From Tricholomella constricta (taxonomy: Eukaryota; Basidiomycota; Agaricomycetes; Agaricales; Lyophyllaceae), in NCBI GenBank assembly GCA_013368375.1, contig JAACJP010000012.1, forward strand, positions 186,001-250,000: a DNA stretch of 64,000 bases. The letters run 5' to 3'. This document shows positions 33,172-43,722 of this stretch, piece by piece. The notes beneath the pieces were generated by a model that saw only the letters and a program-made list of their open reading frames with translations, made no database searches and had not been told where the DNA came from. Position 1 is the first letter of the stretch; each line of letters opens with the position of its first letter. Made by a program: the position numbers and the translations under genes.

Positions 33172-36003
33172 ATGTCTGAGGTCGTTCAGCGACAAATCTC
33201 CTTTGCCTGGCGTTTGCTCCGCACAATGACTATCGTCGCGAGGAAATCGGTGTCCTACGATGCCGTTATGCTCTTCTGGAGGACGATTACTCAAATATTC
33301 TTCCGAGAAATACGACCCCGTGGCGCCTTCAACATACCTCGTGACGGACCAGTGATATTTGTCGGTGCTCCGCACAACAACCAAGTACTTTTGGCTTATC
33401 CGTTTCTCAGAATGCCTTGTTCAATGAATTCTGGATCTAGTTCCTTGATCCCCTGCTTCTGTCCTTAGAAGTGTACCGTGAAACCCATCGCCATGTGCAG
33501 TTCCTAACCGCTGCGAAGAGTATGGAAAGAAAAGCTGTGGGGTTCTTTGCGCGGCTCATGGACAGCAGTGAGTCCGTTGGTTCCTCTTATCTTCTGCAAT
33601 GACTTATTATCTTTTGTGAAGTTCCTGTCGCTCGAGCTGCGGACTCCGCGTCACCTGGCACTGGACGGATTTGGTTGTCTCCAGACGACCCTTGTCTTGT
33701 ATTGGGTGTTGGTACCAAGTTTTCCTCAGAATTCACGCCCAGAATGCAAATTATGCTTTCTAAAACACTCGGTTCCTTGGTCGCCGAAGTGAGCGAAGTC
33801 ATTTCGGACACAGAATTGAAGATCAAACGAGAGTTTGGCGGCGAGAGTGGCAAAGGGACGGCAAAAATTAGAGAACGGGTGTCTGAGCTACGGCAGGACA
33901 GCATCATGGGACTGGAGTTCAAAAAGTTGCCCTTCGTGGACCAGCAAGACATGTACCGTCATGTCTATCAGTGCTTGAATGAAGGTGGAAGCATTGGCAT
34001 ATTTCCAGAAGGTACGGACTCATAATAGTGCACAATAAAAAGACACTGAAGGAAACCGCCATTTCAAAGGTGGTAGCCATGATCGTACAGATTTACTCCC
34101 TTTGAAGGCTGGGGTGTCGATTATGGCTCTGGGCGCAATGGCGAACGACCCTAGTCTCCGGGTCAAGATTGTTCCCGTCGGTCTATCATATTTTCATGCG
34201 CATAGGTTCCGATCCAGGGCGGTGGTCGAGTTCGGAAGTGCCATCGATGTCCCTGCTGAATATGTCGAAATGTTTAGAGCGGGAGGCGCTCAAAAGAGGG
34301 AGGCGGTCGCGAAATTTCTCAACCTCGTTTATGATGCCTTGAAAACAGTCACGATCAGAGCTCCGGATTATGATACCTTGATGGTGAGTCAGTCGCACGA
34401 CATTGGCTTCATAACTATATTCATCGATGTATTCAACGCTTTTCATAGCTTATCCAAGCAGTTCGGCGCTTGTACAAAACCCCTGGCCAACACTTGACGC
34501 TTGGTCAGGTCGTAGAACTCAACAAACGTCTGTTGGAGGGATACGTCCATTTCAAAAACGAACCGCGGGTGCAGAAGTTACGAACAGGAGTGCTCAAGTA
34601 TAACCGGCTTGTTAGAGACCTTGGCTTGCGTGATCATCAGGTATCACTCCGCCTCCCTGCTATTATTTTCTATTTACCGAGCTCATCAGGTACCGCGAGC
34701 ACAAAAAGCGAGCTGGAAAACGTTGGGCTTGTTGACCTACCGGATAGGTCTACTTATGGTCTGGACCATACTCGCCCTTCCTGGCACCATTTTGAATGGC
34801 CCAATGTTCATTTTGGCGTCATTGATTTCTCGGAAGAAGGCCAAAGGTCAGAACTCTTCCTTCCTAACCATTTACATGGCTTATATTTTTTCAGAGGCTC
34901 TCGCTGCGTCCGTCGTGAAGATTGCCGGTCGGGACGTCCTTGCTACATGGAAGGTTCTTATCTGTCTCGGTGTTGCACCGGTACTTTATACCTTCTACGC
35001 CTTCGTTGCCACGATCATCGCAATCCGAGCAAAGGCTCCACTCAAGTGGAGAATTGCTACCCCCTTCCTTGTCTTCGTTGCGTTGCCATTCATGAATTAT
35101 GCAGCCTTGAAATTCGGCGAAGCTGGCGTGGATGTTCTCAAGTAAGTGGTTTTCGTAGACTGTATGTCATTTCGACTGTAAGGCAATTGTTAGATCCTTG
35201 CGACCCCTGATCGTTGCCTTGGTTCCCGGGCAACAAAGATCCCTCGACAAACTCAAGGCGATCCGAGTCCAGCTTTCTAACGAAGTCGCTGACCTGATTA
35301 ATGACTTCGGCCCGAAGTTGTACGAAGATTTCAACGAGGTGTGTGTACCCGAATTATTCTCGTCTTGATGATCAGTATTCAGTCGCAACTATAGTGGCGC
35401 ATCTTAGTTCCTTCCGCCAGTGTACCCCCATCAACTGGGACTCCTGGGATATGGCGTCGAAAAAGTGGTACAGGCGCAGTCGATGCCCAAGGTCTCGGCT
35501 TAACACATCCGATGACATGGATCGATGAACGCCTGTTTGGTTGGAGCCGCAGTGCCAAGCGTGGTACAAGCGCGTGGAGTGGATTCTCTGATAACGAATC
35601 CAGTCGCATCGGGACACCTGACGAGACTGACGATGAAGACACTGGCGATTACGACAACGTTGTTGGGGTCATTCCAGCTGTGGATGAAGATGCCGCCAGT
35701 CAGAAACCAAAGAGTCGCCAGAGCTCGTTCGCAGATCTACAGCGACTACGTCTTTCGCCATTTCCACGCCCGCCAGATTCTCTTACAGTACCATATGCAG
35801 ACTCGACGGCAGTGTCTCCGACTGAAAGTGAAGAGGGTTTACATCTTCGACATGGCCATCGAACTCGGAGGGAGAGCCTTTCGGACGGTGTACCTGTTAC
35901 GCGGCTCGCAGCAGTCGACCGAACGGAGTTATTTGCTGAGGCTACGCAGGGCTTGAACAACGAAATCAATAGGAACAGGTCGAAGCACAGCGGCGCAGAG
36001 TAA
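33172..36003 (+). CDS. Glycerol-3-phosphate/dihydroxyacetone-phosphate acyltransferase (Gat1/Sct1 type)
   Basis: The ATG at 33172 gives MSEVVQRQISFAWRLL, then VMLFWRTITQIFFREIRPRG. The acyltransferase blocks are PVIFVGAPHNNQFLDPLLLS (block I, with an intron after HNNQ), EGGSIGIFPEGGSHDRTDLL (block III) and VKIVPVGLSYFHAHRFRSRA (block IV). The PlsC region is split by the roughly 150-residue insert typical of fungal Gat1/Sct1. Membrane segments follow: YRIGLLMVWTILALPGTILN, VLICLGVAPVLYTFYAFVAT and PFLVFVALPFMNYAAL. The C-terminal tail has THPMTWIDERLFGWSRSAKR and a Ser/Asp-rich end. The enzyme makes lysophosphatidic acid, the first step of glycerolipid synthesis, in the ER or lipid droplets. 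About nine introns; the junction just before the tail is uncertain because of a GTGTGTGT run at the donor. Confidence 0.88.
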
Positions 36004-36143
36004 CGGCCCGGGACAGTCAGATCATATATGTCCAGTTTTTTTGGGGGAACAATAGGACGATCTCTAGTATTTCCAGCCGTTGTCTATTCCTTTACATTAT
36101 TATCCATGATTGTAAATGTATTCCTGAATACATGACCCGACAT

Positions 36144-37972
36144 TTACGGAAGTTCGAATGGTTTCCCAGCTGTGAGGACCTCAACCCCAGTTTCGGTGAT
36201 TCTGTCCAGGAAATTTCAGCACGAAGAGGCCGGCTTTGATCATGGAATACATACAGTAGAGTCTCTTCAAATTGAGCACTCTTCTTTCCATCCACTGTTG
36301 TGGCCGTCCAGTTGTCTGGCCAGTGAATCTCGTCCCAATTGCTTCCGAAGTTGATCATCTGTGAAAGAGGGAAATTAGAAAAAACTACGTCACTTTCTCC
36401 TGTTCAACATACCGGTTCAATCGTAAACACCTTCAGTAACGCTAATATAAGTTTATGATCAGGGGACAACCACTCAGGTACTCACCATGCCAGGTTTCAT
36501 GGTGCCCACTGCTTTGTTCTTCGCGTAATGCGGCACGTTCGGCGAGCAATGGAAAAGGTCATTGATACCATGTCCCGTGTATGTTCGCACTGTCGAGCAG
36601 CCGTTTGCTCGGGCAATTGGTTCACTGCAAGATGTAAGGTGAATTTGACATCGTACTTGCCATGTTCTTGTGGGCGTACATGACTTTTCCAATGTCGCGG
36701 ATCAAGGCGCCGGGCTTGCAAATCTTGATTGACTCATCCAAGCAGCTACGAGCCGTGCGGATGAGCTTCTTGGCGTCGTCGTCGATTTCACCGACCGGAT
36801 AAGTCGCGTTGAGATCGGCATGGTATCCTGGAGGATTAAGTTATATCATACGACTCAACGCATGGGATAAGCGAATACCTTCAAAGTAGAGGGAAACATC
36901 TGCAGTATAAAGTTTCGAATATTTGAATATCAGTCGAAGGTCATTTGTGAGATTTTACTTGCCGATATTGATGATATCCCCCTCCTTCAGCTTTCTCTGA
37001 TCAGGGATGCCATGGCAAATTACCTCATTGACGGATCTAGACACGGGCTCAGTATAGTACAAAGCAAGAATTAGTAGAGCGACGGAACATACGTGCAAAC
37101 TGATTTCGGGAAATTACGATAGTTCAGAGGGGATGGGTAAGAGTTCCTCTCGATCGTAGCTTGATGCACGATTTCGTCGATTTCATCGGTAGTAATCCCG
37201 GGACGAACGTGTGACGCAGCGATATCCAGAACTTCTCGAGCGAGCTAAGGGACGAACTTTATGATCAGTGATTAGGCACGACTATCTCACAGAGAATGAC
37301 GCACCCGACACGCCTTGCGCATCTTATCCTGCTCCTCTTTCGTAAGTATCCGCGGAGGCTGGCCAGAGCGCTTGACCTCTGACAAAGGTCTGCCTGAGAT
37401 GACGACATCAGACGCGGCGCATTGCGACAAAACTTGGTACTTGCCGTCGTCAGCATAATCAGGGCGGGGTATGTGATCTGGAACTATGCGCGTTTTAGAT
37501 AGCGGATAGACCGGCCGAATCGGTCCTGTGTACGCATAGTCGGGGAATGGGTTATATGTGCCGTCTGGATGCTAGAAGGTAAGTATACAGTTGTCGTCGC
37601 GAAAGGATAAACCTGACCTTCCAACTTGCCAGATGCAAGTACATGGATGGCCTTGTGTAATTTCTGAGATACGGCCGATGGTTCAGCCCTAAAATTTCCA
37701 AAGGGCCCATTAAAGAAAGACTTGCCCCTGTATCGCAAGTTCAAGTCGTTGTTCAGCATGCAAGTCAATGAAAACGACTCACATCCTGACTTGAAGCAGT
37801 CCTGTCCGCAGAAAAATGACCCCTTCAGTCCGAGTCTGTCAAAGGTTAGAGGGCCTGATAGGCTTTGAAGAGGAGGTTTGAAGACGTACTTATTACACGT
37901 CGGGCATTCCAGACGCGAAGGAGGATTTCCCTTGGGACAGGAGGGATTCTGGCACAAAACGATGGACGACAT
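36144..37972 (-). CDS. Methionine aminopeptidase type 1
   Basis: The ATG at 37972 starts [20 protein letters not shown], a zinc-binding N-terminus (C..C....C..C) completed by [13 protein letters not shown]. The pita-bread catalytic part carries [60 protein letters not shown] and [14 protein letters not shown] with its metal-binding Asp pair. [20 protein letters not shown] carries the metal-binding His. The final exons give [20 protein letters not shown], then FEETL joined to [13 protein letters not shown] and the stop at 36144. MetAP1 removes the initiator Met from nascent chains at the ribosome, and the N-terminal finger aids ribosome binding. A Met at 38008 in the same frame is less likely because it precedes the finger by 12 residues not typical of the family. 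Convergent with the Gat1 gene. Confidence 0.93.
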
Positions 37973-38466
37973 GATATTCGGGGCAAAGTGATGATCGGGA
38001 GAAAACAATTATTTCCAAATATATACCAATCTTCTTTTTGACAACATGTGTCAAACTCATTGCATGAAAAACGCGCTTTTTGGGATGTAGCAACAAGCTC
38101 ATACGTAGAAGACAAAAATACATACGTGAAAGGGAATTAGATGCAGTGGATATAGCAAGGGATGTGTCAATAATGGAGGATGCAAGGGTCATTATGTGTG
38201 TATGCGATGATATGGTTGCGATAATTAGAAAGATCTATAGAACTGGAAATTTGTTATGAGATGCAAGAGGTGGAAAGCCAACAGTATATCACAGCAATGC
38301 GGGCCCAAGAAAAACTGGGATTGACGAGAAGATATAACCATAGTAGCGCAGGAATGTCTCTGTCAAAGAACTCTGTCACTGAAGGTTGCTGATGATGGCG
38401 ATGAGGAAATGGTGGGGGGAGGCGGGGAGAAGGAGGTGACGTTGATACGTTGGGTGCAAAAATCCG
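37973..38466. other. Intergenic region
   Basis: About 490 bases upstream of the MetAP1 start and downstream of the next minus-strand gene. AT-rich with GATATGGTTGCGATAAT-like stretches; overlapping minus-strand frames of about 90 codons here lack features. No gene recognised. Confidence 0.35.
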
Positions 38467-39096
38467 TTAACGAGGATGGGTGATTACCTCGAGCTTGAAG
38501 GCTGTCTCCGTATCGCGACACGCTCTGCTCAAGGCTCGGAAATGCGATATCCCAAAAATCTCAACGAGACCGCGCTCGTTCTCGTTGATCCAAGATGCCG
38601 AAGGTAGACCACGAATGGTTCGATAGATACCCTCGGGGAGATGTTCCTCGAAGGCAAGAGTGACGACGCCGGTGAGAAGACATTGAATAAGACTGAGGAT
38701 GTCGTTGATAGGGGGACATATCTTCCTCACAGACTCGAAGATGTCGCTGTGGAAAACCATCTGCCATTGTACTCGACGTTCGGGGGAAAAGAATGAGCTG
38801 GCATGTACTGGGAGCTGCAGCTTGAGTTTGGGACCGGCTGGGAGGCCGACGGAGGAACGCCAGATGGATGAAGTTTCGAGGGAGAATAGCATACGGCTGT
38901 CGTTGACTGGCGCGTCGGTCCAATTGTGTTCCCGGATGAGCCTCAGCTTCAGGGTCTGCAGCCAACGATGGGCGCGGGCGTAGGTCGCCCCGAGAGCCTC
39001 AGCAGTGGTCAATGGTATGCGAGTACGACGAGCCCAGTCATCCATGTTCCTGACATCACTGGAGAATATAACCTCCGCTCTGGGACGACTAGACAT
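38467..39096 (-). CDS. Unrecognised single-exon protein, 209 residues
   Basis: One uninterrupted frame, rare in this window, from ATG 39096 to the stop at 38467. It contains FSSDVRNMDDWARRTRIPLT, GATYARAHRWLQTLKLRLIR, VQWQMVFHSDIFESVRKICP and FGISHFRALSRACRDTETAF. There are no signal peptide, membrane segments or repeats, and the protein looks like a soluble mixed alpha/beta domain. Amino-acid use (many Trp, His, Arg and aliphatics in a globular spacing) supports coding, but I do not recognise the family. The opposite-strand frame at 38699-38983 is a shadow. Divergent from eIF2B-alpha with 724 bases between. Confidence 0.55.
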   Translation of the reverse strand: MSSRPRAEVIFSSDVRNMDDWARRTRIPLTTAEALGATYARAHRWLQTLKLRLIREHNWTDAPVNDSRMLFSLETSSIWRSSVGLPAGPKLKLQLPVHASSFFSPERRVQWQMVFHSDIFESVRKICPPINDILSLIQCLLTGVVTLAFEEHLPEGIYRTIRGLPSASWINENERGLVEIFGISHFRALSRACRDTETAFKLEVITHPR

Positions 39097-39820
39097 GGTG
39101 TAATAAAGCTATATGATATGATGATAGATAAGCACAGGGGTCGACGAGGAGGACGAGAGTGCTTACGAGGAGTAGATAGACGGGTGCGACGACGAGCTCA
39201 GAGGGAGGGGACGGCAAGGAACATGGTGAGTGGGAGGCTTTTGTAGGCGGACCCTGGCGGGGAAGAAAAGTGAATATTAAAAAACGATCACCGATCCAGC
39301 GTCGGTCGAAAATACACGTGTATTCACCGCGACACCTCCTGCACAGTCCCCCTGATACCACTCCTCCTACTCACCCTCCCCTCCCTCCCCCCTCCGACTC
39401 TGGCCCTCATTCCCAACCCCGCATTCTTGCCGTAAAGACACCAGGAAGGCCGTGGTCACAGGCCAGCTGCGCCCACCGTAATCGCTCACCCAAGATGCAT
39501 TTGGGGTCCTGGCTTGACGCCCGAGTTTCCCACGATCCAGGCGCCCGACCTCTGGACATGTACAGACTCTAAACGCGCTAGTATATTTAACCTTCCGGAA
39601 CATTGCTGCCCATATCGACCCTTGTATTACCGCTCCTGTCGTTTCGTTAGCAACATACAACGTCTTAAAACATCCCGTCGCTCGGCTTCGAGCGCATTGT
39701 TCCTTTTTCGCCTGCGATCTCGCCACAACTCCGAAAAGCACTTTATCTTTTTTGAATTACAATTACGTAATTATCGCGATTCGAGTCAACTCAGCCTGCA
39801 AGGTGCTGCAACTTGCAATC
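39097..39820. promoter_or_regulatory. Divergent intergenic region upstream of eIF2B-alpha
   Basis: 724 bases between two divergent starts. The central part (39340-39420) is extremely C-rich on the plus strand (CACTCCTCCTACTCACCCTCCCC and on), and AGTATATTTAACC at 39580 is a possible TATA-like element for the plus-strand gene. No coding feature accepted. Confidence 0.4.
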
Positions 39821-41303
39821 ATGAGCGAGCCCAGTACGAACGATAAACCACGGCATCCTTTCGATGTCTATGAAGCATACCGGCGCATCATGGTCGATGA
39901 GGAAGTATGTCTGTTCCTAGCATGCCGCAGCTGTCCATAATAATAGAAGCTCTCTTCCACAAGATATCCCCCCCTCTTGCAGCCATCCTTACGCTCACCG
40001 AATTAATGGAAAACTCTACAGGCGAGTCTACCCCCATGGCCGCCAACTTATTCGTCTCATTTCTGGTCTTGGTAGCTGGAACCATGTTCGAGCTTGTCAA
40101 GGCACTCAATGACGGCGCCGAAGTGCTCAAGGCTAGATCCTCAAACCCTATCAGTCTTAACGCAGGCTGCGAGCTTTTCATCGCATTTGTCACCCTGTTT
40201 CCGCATGACTCAGTCGTATGTTTTTCTTCGTTCATTTCACGCCGATCGTGGCTGAAACGCTCTCAATAGAGTTTCACTGATTTAAAAGCCAAACTTGTAC
40301 GGCAAGGGCAACAGTACGCAGCCGAGGCACTGGCATATCGCAAGAAAATAGCCGAACTTGCCGTTGGGTTTATCAAGGACGGTTCTTTAGTAAGCATGTT
40401 GTCTTCGTATTTTGGGACGGATACCAGCGCCCTCTTTTTCAGATCCTCACACACTCATATTCAAGAGTAGTCATGCAAACTCTTTTGCTTGCGCACGAAA
40501 GAAAACGAATATCAGGTTTTTCATTGTTCACCTTGCCAACCTTTTCAATGGCTGAATGAACCGCCCGAAGTTTTTGTGACGGAAGCTCGTCCGCGTGGTC
40601 TGGGGTCAGTATCGGAGACTTTGAAATATTCCAGCGCTACTGATTCTGATGTTTTACGTGTCAGAATCAAGACTGCCGAAGCTCTGACTGCCGCGGGCAT
40701 TCCTACTACTGTCATTTTAGATTCCGCAGTGGCATATGTTATGGAAAAGGTAGACTTTGTCCTCGTGGGGTCTGAGGCTGTTGTAGAGAGCGGCGGTCTG
40801 ATCAATGCCGTCGGGAGCAATCAAATGGCAATCATTGCCAAAGCGGCCAACAAACCGTTCTATGCTCTCGCAGAAAGGTAAAATATGCGGTCCAACCCTG
40901 TGCCCTTCCTCGCTGATGTTTCATGATCAGCTATAAATTTCACCGACTCTTTCCCTTGTCACAATATGACCTTCCAAACCACAATTCACGAATATTCTCA
41001 TTTCCCCGCCCCAAGTCGTCGCCTTTAACAGGTTCGAAGCAAGTTCCTACGTCGCCATCCAGTTCTGACCCGCCGGAAGAAACAAGTTCTTCCGGTGTGG
41101 CGCCTGTAACAATCACGCAAGAGCAAATTTCACAGAACAATCCGGATGTAGATTATACAAGGTGACCCAAAATCTCTTCACGCGTGTAATTTGTAACTGA
41201 AATCCGTGCTAGGCCTGATTTGATATCCCTGGTGTTCTCTGACGTCGGCAGCCTCACACCTGAGGGTGTTAGCCAGTACTTGGTTGGAATGTTCGCGGGA
41301 TAA
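39821..41303 (+). CDS. Translation initiation factor eIF2B subunit alpha (Gcn3)
   Basis: The ATG at 39821 starts [20 protein letters not shown]. With introns 39905-39963 and 40022-40075 removed, the N-terminal helices read [20 protein letters not shown], then [15 protein letters not shown] and [12 protein letters not shown]. The Rossmann-like core follows: [29 protein letters not shown] joined to [40 protein letters not shown] and [14 protein letters not shown]. The end is [36 protein letters not shown] and a stop at 41301. eIF2B-alpha is the regulatory subunit that senses phosphorylated eIF2 in the exchange-factor complex. The second intron has a GC donor (GCGAGT); retaining it would insert 18 hydrophobic residues in frame. 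Confidence 0.9.
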
Positions 41304-42171
41304 GGTAACATGACGATGATAACACGCGGCGTGATGTTACTTAAGGTACCCAGGCAGAATCTATAGATGGATCATCACGATAGCCGATAACCTTTGTGCC
41401 GTAATCCTACCAGAGATCGTCCGCCTCAAGGTCATTTACGCACTTCTGGCCACGATGTCTGGCGCCAGATTTTTCTGGATTTCGTTCCCACTCCCGGCCT
41501 GCTTTTTATTTTCTAGGCACCTCGGTACATTACTGAAAATGTACCTAGAAGGAAGAAATAACACGGAAATTGAGTATGACGAATTTTGCATCCGTTGAAT
41601 TGCCAAGCACCCCTGATCACACGTTTGCCTCCGCAGGTTTTTGCTTCTGCCATACCTTAATATCGATGGGATTAAAGTGTGTCTGTGATACTCTCCTCGA
41701 TGCACATGGAGATATAGCGGTTGCCTAACGATTTAAAAAACTACTCCCAATCCCTGCGAATGTTTGTTACGTTTCACGAAAATTGTGGGGCAAGTTGGCT
41801 CTGAAGATCAGACTTCACGCGGAAATTGGATTTTAGGATTTTGACAGTCCGAAGCTGATCTCCGGTTATAGCAACCTCTTTCTCGGTCGGCTCTCGCCTT
41901 AAAGACTCGTGCAAGGGTGATTCTGGTGATTCTGGTGACTGATTTCGGACTCAGTACGCCCGCGTTTTCCATCGGCAGCACACGCCTTGCAATCGTGATA
42001 GAATTGTCGAGAAGCTGTCCGATTATTGATCAACGTGTAATCTGCTTTATTCTTTTTCCCTTTCGATTGAGATCCTGGAACGACGTATAAAGATGCAAGG
42101 TCGGAGGAAGTTCAGCTCCACATACTCGAAAAATTCTCTCTCCTCTCCATCATCTTCCCAAACCTCTCATC
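41304..42171. promoter_or_regulatory. Intergenic region upstream of the cysteine-rich gene, with TATA box
   Basis: About 870 bases without a supported gene. A short tandem GATTCTGGT repeat lies at 41921-41941. A clear TATAAA at 42086-42091 sits 81 to 86 bases upstream of the ATG at 42172. The minus-strand frame 41436-41705 has no features. Confidence 0.5.
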
Positions 42172-42722
42172 ATGTGTAAATGGCGACAGTAAGCCCCGTC
42201 TTTACCTCTCTCCTACTGGAACCTTACGTATCGCGGAAAGGGTCCAACATATCTTCGCCTCGTGTAATCACGTCTATAACTTGGTGCGTCCCCTTGTGAC
42301 GCTTGCATGACGCGTCGTATTCTGCGGAGATGTTGATTTTACGATGAACAGCCCGACGAGATGGTAAGAACGCGTCGAAGCAGGCAAGTAAGGTTGAATG
42401 ACTGGGGAGCCTTAGATCCAATGTGAAGATCGCTGGTGCAAGTTCAGTTCGATCCATCCACCCGATTGCGGACCAAACTGCAAGACTACCTGTTGGCAAT
42501 AGTGAGTCTACCTCACCTTCTCGCTCGGGAGCAATGTCGCTGAGGTCGAATGGCCAATTTTAGCCGCCAGTTTCCCCAGCAGTACAGTGCGAGACGCTAT
42601 TCTGTAGTGAGCGAAACGACCCACTGATCCGCTGCTTGATAGATCGTACATTCCAAAGACTTTGCCCTACTTGCGAAGAGACGGCTACAGCACATGCCGC
42701 ACGACGTGGAGGCCGATACTGA
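42172..42722 (+). CDS. Small cysteine-rich protein (86 residues) in six tiny exons
   Basis: Exons 42172-42188, 42241-42283, 42352-42363, 42416-42501, 42564-42586 and 42643-42722 total 261 bases and join in one frame. All five introns are GT-AG, of 52 to 68 bases. The protein begins MCKWRQVQHIFASCNHVYNL, followed by PDEMIQCEDRWCKFSSIHPP, then DCGPNCKTTCWQYRQFPQQY and a tail with LCPTCEETATAHAARRGGRY. Nine Cys and two His are spaced as in a small zinc- or disulfide-stabilised fold (ASCNH, CEDRWC, CGPNC, CPTC). No signal peptide is present. I associate the MCxW...YxxCxH...P(D)E...CxxxxC pattern with an unnamed family of short agaricomycete proteins, but cannot confirm that here. No function is proposed. 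An upstream TATA box suggests regulated expression. Confidence 0.7.
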
Positions 42723-43722
42723 GTGGCCATGTCGATGTATTTGATGAAGCACGACTGCATATGTAGACCTCTTTAGAGAACCACTCAAGACAGATTGAAT
42801 ATGATAGTATTTTGACCCTTGCCATCAAGAGGTTGTCAGTGCTGCCAAGTTGTCAACGCGTCAGGGTCAAAGTGCTGGGAATATTCGGGCAAAATTAAGG
42901 GGCGTTCCGCGTTTGGAAAAGAACGGATGGATCACGTTGTGATCTTGGAGCATCGCGGGAGGCGTTTGGACAGTGCACAGGTCGGAAATTCGTGCCGTTA
43001 ATCTGTAGACATGTAGAACGTGACTGTGGGGGCAAAAGGTAAGTAATACATTGTGAGCCATTTGTTTTGCGTATGATTGCGAACAGTGGGGAATTTTAAA
43101 CCTGCAGCATTGAGACGCCCGCCGCCTGTTCGGGTTATCGATATCGGACCTGAGCCCAAACTTGATTTATCCAACTCGTGAGGGCCCAGGGAGTCCGACT
43201 GTGCCACAGTAAACGAAGAAGGTTCTCCGACCACCGAGGGCAACATGGATGATACAGGCAGAGAGACGGGGAATCATTCTGAATGGGGCAAAGGAGGGCG
43301 AGCGAAACTTAATTGCCAGTACATGTCGTGCTATCTTCAGAATGAGTGCTAGAACCCACAGAAGAAGGCCAAGGCCAGAGCCTAGTCCGCAAGGCTGCCG
43401 CATGTCACAACATGCGGCTAGGAAGATTGTCGGGTTCTATCTAAGACTCAGTCATCGGCGGTTGCGGTAGTTCTCGTTCGTCCCTCGTGTTGTGCAAGGG
43501 TGACGAGCCGCATGATGAGAGAATAATTCCCATCTCGTGCAGATATGTTCAAATAGCGGGTCAGATGGCAGGGACACGGCGCAGTCGCGCAAGTAGGTAA
43601 GGAATGAGCGTGGTTGCTGACAATACCTTTTAATAATGATGCTATATTACATAATCAGCCTTGAACGACTCGCGCGTCGACCGGACTCCGACCGTGTTCA
43701 CTTCCATTTCTTGACTTAGCAG
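42723..43722. other. Intergenic region
   Basis: 1,000 bases between the cysteine-rich gene and the cyclin gene. Several open frames of 60 to 82 codons on both strands show no domains, and none can be linked by good splice sites. I looked for a second copy of the cysteine-rich family here and did not find one. Confidence 0.4.

Noticed and set aside
39905..39931. A 26-base intron or frameshift near the start of eIF2B-alpha
   Set aside because: The intron 39905-39963 with acceptor CCACAAG restores [16 protein letters not shown], matching the family without any error.
42224..42499. 91-codon minus-strand frame
   Set aside because: Antisense to the exons and introns of the cysteine-rich gene; the plus-strand exon chain explains the Cys pattern and splice sites.
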